DNA of 64,000 nucleotides from Collinsella aerofaciens (GTDB taxonomy: Bacteria > Actinomycetota > Coriobacteriia > Coriobacteriales > Coriobacteriaceae). Location: contig NZ_JADMUF010000001.1 in assembly GCF_015546965.1 (NCBI RefSeq), positions 339,760 through 403,759 of the forward strand, in the 5' to 3' direction. The first letter of the stretch is position 1. The number at the start of each line of letters is the position of its first letter. This document shows positions 43,050 through 50,371 of the stretch, one piece after another. The position numbers and the translations under genes were made by a program. The notes under the pieces are model-generated. The model saw only the letters and a list, made by a program, of their open reading frames with translations, searched no databases and had not been told where the DNA came from.

Positions 43050-43478
43050 CTATTTCTTAGCGTGCTTGCCAGCACCCTTGCTGTCATCGGTGACCGAGAT
43101 GAGCTGTCGGTCGGCCGCGCCGTTGCGACGCGCACGACGGCGCTCCTCGGCATCGCCCGCGTCGGCGGCGGCGCGGTGAGCCTTGTTGACGTTAAAGACC
43201 TCGTCGTGCTTGCGCCACGGACCCACGGACTCGCCAAAGCTCATCTTAAGGCCGGCGATAAAGCCGCCGAGCCAGCCAATCGGCGCAAACTGCACCAGCG
43301 GGAACAGCGAGAACACCCAGGTCAGCAGGACGACTGCCGCCGCGCCTGCAAAGTTGGCGATCCAGTAATCACGCTTGGTGATGACGCGCTTTTCGCACGC
43401 CCACTGGCCGCACAAAAAGCCGATGTAGATCGCAAAGAGAAAGAGCACTAGCGCGAGCACCACGAACGTCCAGCTCAT
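43050..43478 (-). CDS. Small membrane protein of unknown function
   Basis: A 142-residue protein with two or three membrane segments (FVVLALVLFLFAIYIGFLCG at the start, then AGAAAVVLLTWVFSLFPLVQ) and a basic cytoplasmic C-terminus. The ATG at 43478 has GGGGAG eight bases upstream and is five bases from the stop of the preceding dehydrogenase, so it is in the same operon. No family is recognised. Confidence 0.78.
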   Translation of the reverse strand: MSWTFVVLALVLFLFAIYIGFLCGQWACEKRVITKRDYWIANFAGAAAVVLLTWVFSLFPLVQFAPIGWLGGFIAGLKMSFGESVGPWRKHDEVFNVNKAHRAAADAGDAEERRRARRNGAADRQLISVTDDSKGAGKHAKK

Positions 43479-43483
43479 GGGCG

Positions 43484-44563
43484 CTACTCCCCGTGATGGT
43501 GGCCACAGCAGCACTCGTGGCCGTCGTCATGGCCGTGGCCGCCGCAGCACTCGTGGTCCTCGCCATGGTGGTGGCCGCAACCGCACTCGTGGTCGTCGCC
43601 ATGCTCGCCGCAACCACAGCCGTCCTCGTGGGCACCATGCTCCTCGGGACGATACTGAGACCAGTCCAGACCGGCGGCAATGGCGTCGGCCTCCTCCTTG
43701 TAGAGCACCGTGATGGCCTGGGTGCCCAGCTTGGCGCCACCGATGGCGTCGAGCATGTCGTAGAGCGTAAAGGCGACGTCGGCGCCGGGCAGCGCAAGCT
43801 CGCGGTCGTCGGCATAGGCGAGCGCCAAGCGCAGGTCCTTGATGAAGTGCTCGACCATAAAGCCGGGCTTGTAGTCACCGTCGAGCGCCTTGGGCGCCAG
43901 GCTCTCCATGGCGCCGGACTTGCCGGTGCCGCCCAGGATCATCTGACGGGTTTTCTCCAGATCGAGGCCGCTCAGCTCGGCAAATGCCATGGCGTCTGCC
44001 ATGCCGACCATGCAGGCGCCCAGCGACACCTGGTTGGCGAGCTTGGCAGCCTGGCCCTTGCCGGCGCCATCGAAGCAGCAGATGTTGGCCGCAAAGGTGG
44101 AAAGGATATCGCGAACCGGGGCAATGTCGTTCTCGGTGGCGCCCACGATAGCCGTGAGCGTACCGGCGATAGCGCCCGACTCGCCGCCGGTGACGGGGCA
44201 GTCAAACGCCATGCGACCAGAAACCTGGGCGGCCTCGGCAATGTCACGGGCAAGCTCGGGCGAGCTCGTCGTGAGGTCGATCAAGACCGCACCCGGCTTG
44301 GTGCACGCGAGCAGGCCGTCGCCCGCCAGGTAGAGTTCCTCGACCTCGGAGGGATAGCCCACCATGGTAAAGACGACATCGGCGTTCGCCGCGGCATCGG
44401 CCGGCGTATCTGCCCAGACGGCGCCGCGCCCGATAAGCGCTGCGGCCTTGGACTTGGTGCGGTTGTTGACCGTGACGGGATAGCCGGCGTCCAAGATGTG
44501 GCCGGCGATGGGGGCACCCATGATTCCGGTGCCGATGAATGCGACGGAGAGCTTGTTTGCCAT
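43484..44563 (-). CDS. Beta-hydroxyacid dehydrogenase with a His/Cys-rich metal-binding tail
   Basis: A 359-residue protein. Residues 1-300 are a 6-phosphogluconate dehydrogenase-like / 3-hydroxyisobutyrate dehydrogenase-family enzyme: VAFIGTGIMGAPIAGHILDA (NAD(P) site), FDCPVTGGESGA (substrate loop) and the catalytic lysine in GKGQAAKLANQV. Tartronate semialdehyde reductase (GarR) is the nearest well-known activity. From about residue 308 a tail of some 50 residues is almost all His, Cys, Gly, Asp and Glu, with the repeat DHECGCGHHHGE / GHECCCGHHHGE. Such tails bind Ni, Zn or other metals; this is not normal for the family. AAGGAAAGG lies four bases before the ATG. Confidence 0.87.
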   Translation of the reverse strand: MANKLSVAFIGTGIMGAPIAGHILDAGYPVTVNNRTKSKAAALIGRGAVWADTPADAAANADVVFTMVGYPSEVEELYLAGDGLLACTKPGAVLIDLTTSSPELARDIAEAAQVSGRMAFDCPVTGGESGAIAGTLTAIVGATENDIAPVRDILSTFAANICCFDGAGKGQAAKLANQVSLGACMVGMADAMAFAELSGLDLEKTRQMILGGTGKSGAMESLAPKALDGDYKPGFMVEHFIKDLRLALAYADDRELALPGADVAFTLYDMLDAIGGAKLGTQAITVLYKEEADAIAAGLDWSQYRPEEHGAHEDGCGCGEHGDDHECGCGHHHGEDHECCGGHGHDDGHECCCGHHHGE

Positions 44564-44661
44564 GAAACCTTTCCTTTTGGGTTGGGTGTTGTTACCAGGT
44601 TGAATACTCGGTGCCAGCGTTTGGGCAGTGAGTTGTGATCGATTACGGCCGCGTTACTTGC

Positions 44662-45615
44662 CTACTGGCCGCGCACGCGGCGGGCGATGCGGTCGGAAAG
44701 CGAGGCTTTCTCGGCGCGGTTCTTACCCCAAAACGCGCAGGCCACCATGCCGGGGCCCACGTGCGAGCCGATGGTGGGGCCCACGGAGCTGCGAATGATC
44801 GTGACGTCGGCGCAGCCCTCCTCCTTGCGGATGGCGGCCTCGAGCCAGTCGCCGTCCTTCTCGGCATCGGCCGTCATGATGGCGATGGGCATGGTGCGAT
44901 CGGGCACGTAGTTCTCGCGGAACGACTTGAGGATGGACTTGAGCGCCTTCTTGCGGCCGCGGTTGACGCCGATCAGCGACAGCGAGCCGGCCAGGTCGTA
45001 GGAGAGCTCGGGCTTGACATCGAGCTTTGCCGTGAGTTGCGCCGCCGCGGGCGGAATGCGGCCGCCGGCAGCCAGCGCGTCAAAGCTCTCGAGCGTAAAG
45101 TAGCCGTGGACGTAGGTCTTTGCCTCGTTTGCCCAATCGACCAGCTGCTTGGCGGTCAGTCCCGCCGAACGCTGGCGCACGGCCTCGAGCGCCAGGAGCG
45201 CGCCGGTCGCGCAGGGCAGAGCGTTGTCGACCACGTAGAGCTCAAAGTTGGGATACTCGGCGCGCACGGCATCTGCCGCCTGGCACGCGGAGTTGTAGCT
45301 CGACGACAGCGCCGAGGTAAAGCACAGGTAGACCGTTGGTGTGCCCTCTTTGGCGCACTCGGTAAAGAACTCGATATAGCGACCGAGCGACACGGCAGAG
45401 GTAGACACGCGAGCGCCGGCGCGCATGCGGTCGTAGAACTCCTTAGGCGTGATGCTCGACCAGATATCGTCCGTGCGCTCCTCGCCATCGATAATGAAGG
45501 GGAAGCCCAAGATATCGACATCGAGGTTCGCGGCGACCTCGGGGCTAAAGTCGCAGCAGGTATCGACGACGATGCGGCAGCGGTCAGAATGGCCGGTAGA
45601 TGCAGCCTTGTCCAT
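44662..45615 (-). CDS. DegV-family fatty-acid-binding protein
   Basis: A 317-residue DegV/FakB-type protein with the two-domain pattern RIVVDTCCDFSPEV, AGARVSTSAVSLGRYIEFF and FTSALSSSYNSA. Members bind a fatty acid and present it to the FakA kinase; no fakA is nearby. AAGGAG lies eight bases before the ATG at 45615. Confidence 0.88.
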   Translation of the reverse strand: MDKAASTGHSDRCRIVVDTCCDFSPEVAANLDVDILGFPFIIDGEERTDDIWSSITPKEFYDRMRAGARVSTSAVSLGRYIEFFTECAKEGTPTVYLCFTSALSSSYNSACQAADAVRAEYPNFELYVVDNALPCATGALLALEAVRQRSAGLTAKQLVDWANEAKTYVHGYFTLESFDALAAGGRIPPAAAQLTAKLDVKPELSYDLAGSLSLIGVNRGRKKALKSILKSFRENYVPDRTMPIAIMTADAEKDGDWLEAAIRKEEGCADVTIIRSSVGPTIGSHVGPGMVACAFWGKNRAEKASLSDRIARRVRGQ

Positions 45616-45633
45616 CAAAGCGACTCCTTACGT

Positions 45634-45666
45634 AAAAAAGGCGGCCATCCGCATGGGATGACCGCC
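45634..45666 (-). terminator. hpf terminator
   Basis: GGCGGCCATCC pairs with GGATGACCGCC (one wobble) and ends on the minus strand in TTTTTT. Confidence 0.85.
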
Positions 45667-45695
45667 GGCCGTTAACTCATGCAAGTTAACGTATT

Positions 45696-46280
45696 TTACT
45701 CGTCAAGCGTTTCGATGCGGGGCTTGATGATGCCATATCCACCATTCTTACGGTGATACACCACATTGATGAGGCCAGTCGTCGCGTTCTCGAACACGTA
45801 GAAGTCGTGGCCGAGCAGATCGGTCTGCACCAGTGCCTGCTCCTCAGTCATCGGGGTGACATCGATGACCTTCTCGCGGACGAGCAGGTCATCCTCCTCC
45901 TCGGGCAGCAGCAGGTCGGCCAGATCCTCGACGCGCTCGACCGGTGCGACATCCGCTGCGCTGGCACCGCCCTGACGATTGTCCACGACCTTGGTCTTGA
46001 ACTTGCGCAGCTGGCGGGTGACCTTATCGGCGGAGAGGTCGATGGCGGCGTACATATCTGCACCGTGCTCGGCAACGCGAATTACAGAACCGCGGGCACG
46101 AACCGTGACCTCGACGATTGCCGGGTTGGGGTTCGAGGGGTTCTTCTCATAACGAAGCACGACGTCGACTGTCATGGGCTCGATGTCGAAAACCTTGAGC
46201 GCCTCGCCGATCTTCTCATCCACATGCGCACGCAGAGCATCGGTTACCGTCGTCTTGCGTCCAGAAACCTTGATATCCAT
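45696..46280 (-). CDS. hpf: Long-form ribosome hibernation-promoting factor
   Basis: A 194-residue protein. Residues 1-100 are the S30AE domain (MDIKVSGRKTTVTDALRAHV, DMYAAIDLSADKVTRQLRKF) that binds the decoding centre, and residues 135-194 the C-terminal dimerisation domain (ALVQTDLLGHDFYVFENATT). The long form dimerises 70S ribosomes into 100S particles in stationary phase. GGAG lies about six bases before the ATG at 46280. Confidence 0.94.
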   Translation of the reverse strand: MDIKVSGRKTTVTDALRAHVDEKIGEALKVFDIEPMTVDVVLRYEKNPSNPNPAIVEVTVRARGSVIRVAEHGADMYAAIDLSADKVTRQLRKFKTKVVDNRQGGASAADVAPVERVEDLADLLLPEEEDDLLVREKVIDVTPMTEEQALVQTDLLGHDFYVFENATTGLINVVYHRKNGGYGIIKPRIETLDE

Positions 46281-46401
46281 ACGTGGCTCCAATCTGCCTC
46301 GGGGACTTACTGTACTGGCTATGTACCCATTGCCGTGCATTTAATCACGCGGATTCCTAAAGACCCGAATAACGATTGCTTGGTACCGCATACCGAAGTC
46401 T

Positions 46402-46425
46402 CGCACTTTTCTGTGGCAAAGTGCG
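46402..46425. other. Small hairpin upstream of hpf
   Basis: CGCACTTT pairs perfectly with AAAGTGCG around eight bases. It is the only structured element in this part of the 317-bp gap; its function is unknown. Confidence 0.45.
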
Positions 46426-46496
46426 CTATAGGAGGGCGACGGCGACTTTGGTTTTGCACCTAAAAAATGTCTTTGACCTGCTGGTTTTATGGAAAC

Positions 46497-46583
46497 AAAA
46501 AAGCCGGGCTCCCCTGTTGGGAAAGCCCGGCAATGCGTGTTGAAACCGTGAAGAGGCGTCTCTCCTAGCGCATGGGAGACGCC
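46497..46583 (-). terminator. Tandem terminators of the solute-binding lipoprotein gene
   Basis: The first hairpin met (46555-46583, GGCGTCTC with GAGACGCC) is followed by a second (46497-46531, GCCGGGCT with AGCCCGGC) ending in TTTTTT on the minus strand. Confidence 0.8.
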
Positions 46584-46597
46584 ACCCCTAGCAATAA

Positions 46598-47608
46598 CTA
46601 GCTATTGAGCTTGTTAATGTCGTCGTCGGTGATAGTGCCCTCCTGGCTGGACGATTTATCCTCGGAGGTTGCACCCTCGCTGCTCGAATCGGAGGATGCG
46701 GACTCGCTGGATCCGGTGTCGGTCGACTGCACGTCGGCGCCCGAGACCGTCTTGGTGGTGAGGTCATAGGGCATCGTGCCGTACCAGACGGAGTGGACCG
46801 CCTCGAGCGTGCCATCGACCGTGATACCGTCGAGGGCATCGCTCACGGCACGGCATAGCTCGTCGTTGGCCGCGAGGCCCGCGACACCGAGCGTCGAGGG
46901 CGTCTCGAGCGCGCCGACGTAAGAGATCTGGCTCATCAGGCGCGCAAGGTAGCCGCCGGCCGTGGAGTCGCAAATCACGTAGTCGATCTCGCCGGACTCG
47001 AGCGCCTCAAAGCACTCGTTGATGTTGGAGAAGGTCTTTTGGTTGGCCGTGATGCTCTGCTTGCCGAGCGCTTCCTGCGAGGCCGAAGAGGTCTGAACGC
47101 CCAGGGTAGCGGTGTTAAGCGTTTCGGTGGAAACGCTCAGCGACTCGCCGTCGCTCGTCTTCCCGAACACTGCCGCAGCGTCGTACAGGCAAGTACCAAG
47201 CGTGCTGATGTCACCATCCGTGGAATTGATGTCGCCAATGAAGATGTCGGCCTTTTTGTCGCCAAGCGCGGAATCGGCAGAAGACGCATCGACGAAGGCA
47301 ACCTTAAGGCCCATACGGCTTGCAAGGGCGCGGGCAGCATCGACCGCGTAGCCCGTGAGGTTACCATCGGCGCCCTGCATGGCCTGCGGGGCATCGGAGG
47401 TATCGAGGGCAACCGTCAGGGTACCGGGAGTGACCAGGGCATCGTCCGACACCGTAGGGGTAACGGTCTCGTGCTCGATCTGGTCAATCGTGGGCGTCGT
47501 GAACGTGGACAGTGGGTTGAACGCGCATCCGCTCAAGCCCAATACGGCAATGACCGCCGCGGTCCCAGCACCTAACCGAGCCGCGTGCATCAAGCTGCCC
47601 CTCACCAT
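46598..47608 (-). CDS. Solute-binding lipoprotein (amino-acid ABC type)
   Basis: A 336-residue lipoprotein with a signal peptide and lipobox VLGLSGCAF near residue 27. The mature part has the periplasmic-binding-protein type 2 pattern (PGTLTVALDTSDAPQAM, GYAVDAARALASRMGLKVAFV, FEALESGEIDYVICDSTAGG). The last 45 residues are a Ser/Glu-rich tail. No permease or ATPase gene adjoins it, so it may be an orphan receptor. ATG at 47608 is chosen because the signal peptide starts there; GCAGGG lies eight bases upstream. Confidence 0.85.
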   Translation of the reverse strand: MVRGSLMHAARLGAGTAAVIAVLGLSGCAFNPLSTFTTPTIDQIEHETVTPTVSDDALVTPGTLTVALDTSDAPQAMQGADGNLTGYAVDAARALASRMGLKVAFVDASSADSALGDKKADIFIGDINSTDGDISTLGTCLYDAAAVFGKTSDGESLSVSTETLNTATLGVQTSSASQEALGKQSITANQKTFSNINECFEALESGEIDYVICDSTAGGYLARLMSQISYVGALETPSTLGVAGLAANDELCRAVSDALDGITVDGTLEAVHSVWYGTMPYDLTTKTVSGADVQSTDTGSSESASSDSSSEGATSEDKSSSQEGTITDDDINKLNS

Positions 47609-47932
47609 GTCCACTACCCTGCCTTCTGTGTCGTATACAATCCGTGCGTTGCGCGGAATAACGGGTGTTCCCACCAGCTGACCTGGTATTTGACCCCACA
47701 CTTGCGCACCGGGGTGTTTGCTCGGGAGGCCGTAGCCACCTTCACGACTGGCCCGCTCGCCCGCGAGGCGGTATTGCCCCAAAGAAAGTAGAACGGACGG
47801 TGCGGCTTACATCTAGGACGCGCCATGATCGCGCCGCGCGCACGCGGTCGCTTACGTGGATCCCTTTGACCGCGTCTGTCTTGGACTAGGATGGACATTT
47901 CGTCCGTCCGCAACCACAGCCTGGCAGGAACG
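47609..47932 (-). ncRNA. Possible structured long leader or small RNA upstream of the lipoprotein gene
   Basis: A perfect TATAAT box on the minus strand at 47939-47944 would start a transcript near 47932, leaving a 324-base leader before the start codon. The leader is GC-rich and has potential stems such as GGTG-GGAA-CACC. I could not match it to SRP RNA, RNase P, tmRNA, T-box or a known riboswitch. Confidence 0.3.
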
Positions 47933-47938
47933 TAGCGC

Positions 47939-47944
47939 ATTATA
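47939..47944 (-). promoter_or_regulatory. Promoter -10 element
   Basis: TATAAT reading leftward, with a poor -35 (TTAAAC) 17 bases upstream. Confidence 0.45.
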
Positions 47945-48088
47945 GCTAAGTTCAAGCTAAAGTTTAAGGTTAGGGGCGCCATTCGCACCGTGAGCACAGA
48001 TTTTGCAGGTCGGAGCGGACCATTCGTGCCCCCATGAAGCCCGGAGCTCCCCTACGGGGAGCTCCGGGGCACCCGTCTCAGGGCGCCG

Positions 48089-48305
48089 TGTGCAAATAAC
48101 GGCAAATATGAGTACTGTCACCAATTTAGTAGCAGCGTTTTTCCGCCCCGCGAGCCCTTTTTGAGTTCCGCACAGCCTGCTTGGCGCCAAGATATTCCAC
48201 ATTCGTTTATTATCTCTTCAATGAATCCAAATTTTCGGCCCAAGTTTCTTTGTTTTTACTGCTACTAATCTAGTAACAGTACTCATATTTGCCGTTTTTT
48301 GCACA
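48089..48305. repeat. 217-bp element with long terminal inverted repeats (MITE-like)
   Basis: 48089-48136 and 48259-48305 are inverted copies of one sequence of about 47 bp: TGTGCAAA then AACGGCAAATATGAGTACTG, then TTAGTAGCAG after a variable gap. The inside is AT-richer with no gene. A single further copy is at 63837-63884. No transposase is nearby. Confidence 0.75.
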
Positions 48306-48341
48306 GGGCATATAAACAGACCCCCCTATAAAGCCATAGTT

Positions 48342-49460
48342 TTACGCCGGCTTGAGCCCAAAGCACGCTCGGAGCGTATTCAGCAGAGTATCTTGCCTCT
48401 TTCGACGCGCCTTTACGCGATTCTGATATCGTTTTCCCATGCGCTGGTGGATGCGCCATGCGAGCGCTTCCATCGCTTCCATGTCGCAGAGCATTTCGTT
48501 GTTGACCGTCGCGACCTCGATTCCCATAGTAATCAAGCCCGTGTTGCGTTTTTCATCATGGACACGTCCCCTCCGGGAGGAATGACCCAGCTCACCGTTG
48601 TATTCCAGGTCAAACCGGGCTGCTTCCTGATACGCATCGCAAACTGCATGGAGCATCCCCGAGATTGCTTGCGCGCGGTCATCGAACTCGATCTTGTAGT
48701 CGGTCTTAAAGGGACCGCAGGCAAATCCGCCATAGGAAAACGGAAGCGAAAACATGGCAAGCATGATGCACTCCATGGGTGAGCGCAGGTTTTCCGACAG
48801 ATAGGGACACAGCCGCCGCAGTTGTTTGGCCGCACTCCCCTTGCATGCCGCGAGGTAATCTGTCAGGCGATCGGGCGTCAACACCGGCTCGACTTCAAAG
48901 TAGCCCACGTCTGCCGGTTGGTCCTTGTCCTTTGCAAGTCTATTCGCAACAGGTGAGGTGTAGGGAGGCAGATACTTCCCGCGATCGCTCAGTGAAATCT
49001 TGGAACACAGTTCCTGGGCCAGAGCAAACGCCTGGATACAGCCGACCTCGCGGGCGACGGCAACACAAAGGGCCTCGGGAGATAGGCTGTACACCCCCGG
49101 TTCCACCTCTAGAATCGAGCCGGCAGGCAACCCGGAACACACGGACCAGCCCACACCAGGCATGCGTCGGCGCTGCGCCGCAGATCCCACCAGCAAGCAC
49201 AGATCTTCTTGCACCTCGCCGCTTTTGACTCCAATTCGCACCAGGTCGGGAAGATAGATATCCTCGGTCGAAGGCGATGACGTACACAGCACGCGGCGCT
49301 CCTCCTCAGGCTCAAGGTCCTTCCAGCCGATGTAGCCCATCTGCCGGCGCTCGGCGCGCATCATGCGTAGCGCCGAGGCGCCTGTTAGGATTATGGAAGC
49401 CGCTAGCTGTTCGCCTGTCGGCTCGTTGCATCGCTCAATCTTTACCGCCACACGAATCAC
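48342..49460 (-). CDS. Unknown protein coupled to comF, with a nuclease-like C-terminal core
   Basis: A protein of about 372 residues. The N-terminal part has no recognisable domain. Towards the C-terminus, FDLEYNGELGHSSRRGRVHDEKRNTGL followed by ITMGIEVATVNN has the order of conserved residues seen in DUF559/Vsr-like nucleases (E-Y-x-G, H, D, R, then G-x-x-V). That similarity is weak and by eye. The start is placed at GTG 49460, which overlaps the comF stop in a GTGA; GTG 49451 with a GGGGG run upstream is an alternative. It is the second gene of a comF operon, so a role in DNA uptake or processing is possible. (Motif given in two parts; the first spans roughly residues 285-311.). Confidence 0.7.
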   Translation of the reverse strand: MIRVAVKIERCNEPTGEQLAASIILTGASALRMMRAERRQMGYIGWKDLEPEEERRVLCTSSPSTEDIYLPDLVRIGVKSGEVQEDLCLLVGSAAQRRRMPGVGWSVCSGLPAGSILEVEPGVYSLSPEALCVAVAREVGCIQAFALAQELCSKISLSDRGKYLPPYTSPVANRLAKDKDQPADVGYFEVEPVLTPDRLTDYLAACKGSAAKQLRRLCPYLSENLRSPMECIMLAMFSLPFSYGGFACGPFKTDYKIEFDDRAQAISGMLHAVCDAYQEAARFDLEYNGELGHSSRRGRVHDEKRNTGLITMGIEVATVNNEMLCDMEAMEALAWRIHQRMGKRYQNRVKARRKRQDTLLNTLRACFGLKPA

Positions 49461-50269
49461 CCCCACCAAACGCGTGCGATAGCGAGGCCATCAACGGCCG
49501 CGGCACCGGCGCGTTTGAGTTCCGCCGAAGCCGCTGCCATCGTCGCGCCCGTGGTGATAACGTCGTCAATAAGCAGCAGGCGGCGGCCCCGCACGTCCTC
49601 AACGGTCTCGTACATGCCTCGGGCGCGTTCACGGCGTTCTTCACGACCGAGTTCACGCTGGTCGCCATGGCCGTACTTAACGAGGGCGTCGAGTAGCGGA
49701 ACACCCGACAGCTCGCAAAATGGGCGCGCGATGGCTTCAATATGATCGAAGCCGCGTCGCCGAAACGCCGCCGACGTCGCGGGCACAAACACCACCGCAT
49801 CGGCGCCGGACAACACACCGCCGTAGCGTTCGGGTGCCGCGACCTGGGCATGTAAGGCGGTGTCGTATAGCAGCTCTGCCAGATACGGCGCCAGACGTCG
49901 TTCGCCCGCGTCTTTGTACGCTTTAATGATCCGCGGCAGCGGATGCGTGTAAACGGCACATGCCAGGCACCGGTCGAGCGCTTCGGCCATCGCCGAAGAC
50001 GCACCCTCGACCGAGCACTCGGTGCACAGCAAGTCTCCAAACGGGGCTCCGCATCGGGTGCAGCTATGCCGCGGGTCGATAAGCGCAAGCGCCGCCAGGC
50101 AGTCTTGGCAAATAAGCGCGCCGGAGCGCTCGCAGCCAGCACATCGCGTGGGCGACAACGCCTCAAGCGCCTCGTGCGCCGCCCGCTCGGCAAACGGTAG
50201 CAATTCATCCGCAAACGGTAGAATGTCGGCACCTTGCAGGCATCCCAACACATTCAAATGTCTCTTCAC
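49457..50269 (-). CDS. comF: ComF-family phosphoribosyltransferase-like competence protein
   Basis: A 270-residue ComF protein. An N-terminal zinc finger (CAGCERSGALICQDC and CTRCGAPFGDLLCTEC) precedes a phosphoribosyltransferase fold with the PRPP-loop motif LLLIDDVITTGATMAAA. ComF is needed for natural transformation in several bacteria, where it helps incoming single-stranded DNA after import. It starts with GTG at 50269 with GGGAGGG about eight bases upstream; this Shine-Dalgarno lies in the arm of a hairpin. Confidence 0.92.
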   Translation of the reverse strand: MKRHLNVLGCLQGADILPFADELLPFAERAAHEALEALSPTRCAGCERSGALICQDCLAALALIDPRHSCTRCGAPFGDLLCTECSVEGASSAMAEALDRCLACAVYTHPLPRIIKAYKDAGERRLAPYLAELLYDTALHAQVAAPERYGGVLSGADAVVFVPATSAAFRRRGFDHIEAIARPFCELSGVPLLDALVKYGHGDQRELGREERRERARGMYETVEDVRGRRLLLIDDVITTGATMAAASAELKRAGAAAVDGLAIARVWWG

Positions 50270-50272
50270 GAC

Positions 50273-50308
50273 ACAACCCTCCCTACGTTCGGTCGCAGGG
50301 AGGGTTGT
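50273..50308 (-). promoter_or_regulatory. Perfect hairpin covering the comF Shine-Dalgarno
   Basis: ACAACCCTCCCT (50273-50284) pairs perfectly with AGGGAGGGTTGT (50297-50308). Read on the minus strand the second arm is the comF ribosome binding site, three bases before the GTG. There is no T-run. This is upstream of comF, and the ricT gene to the right is transcribed towards it... so the comF leader or read-through RNA from ricT would carry it. Confidence 0.7.
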
Positions 50309-50371
50309 TGATTCAGCGCTATGGTACCCCGACGCGTTTGGGGTCAGGCAGGTTAAATCCGTTTGCGGGCG

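Noticed and set aside
47690-47790. SRP RNA-like motif on the minus strand (GGGCCAGTCGTGAAGG)
   Set aside because: The conserved GGAAG-n-AGCAG core of SRP RNA is not present and the apical stem does not pair.
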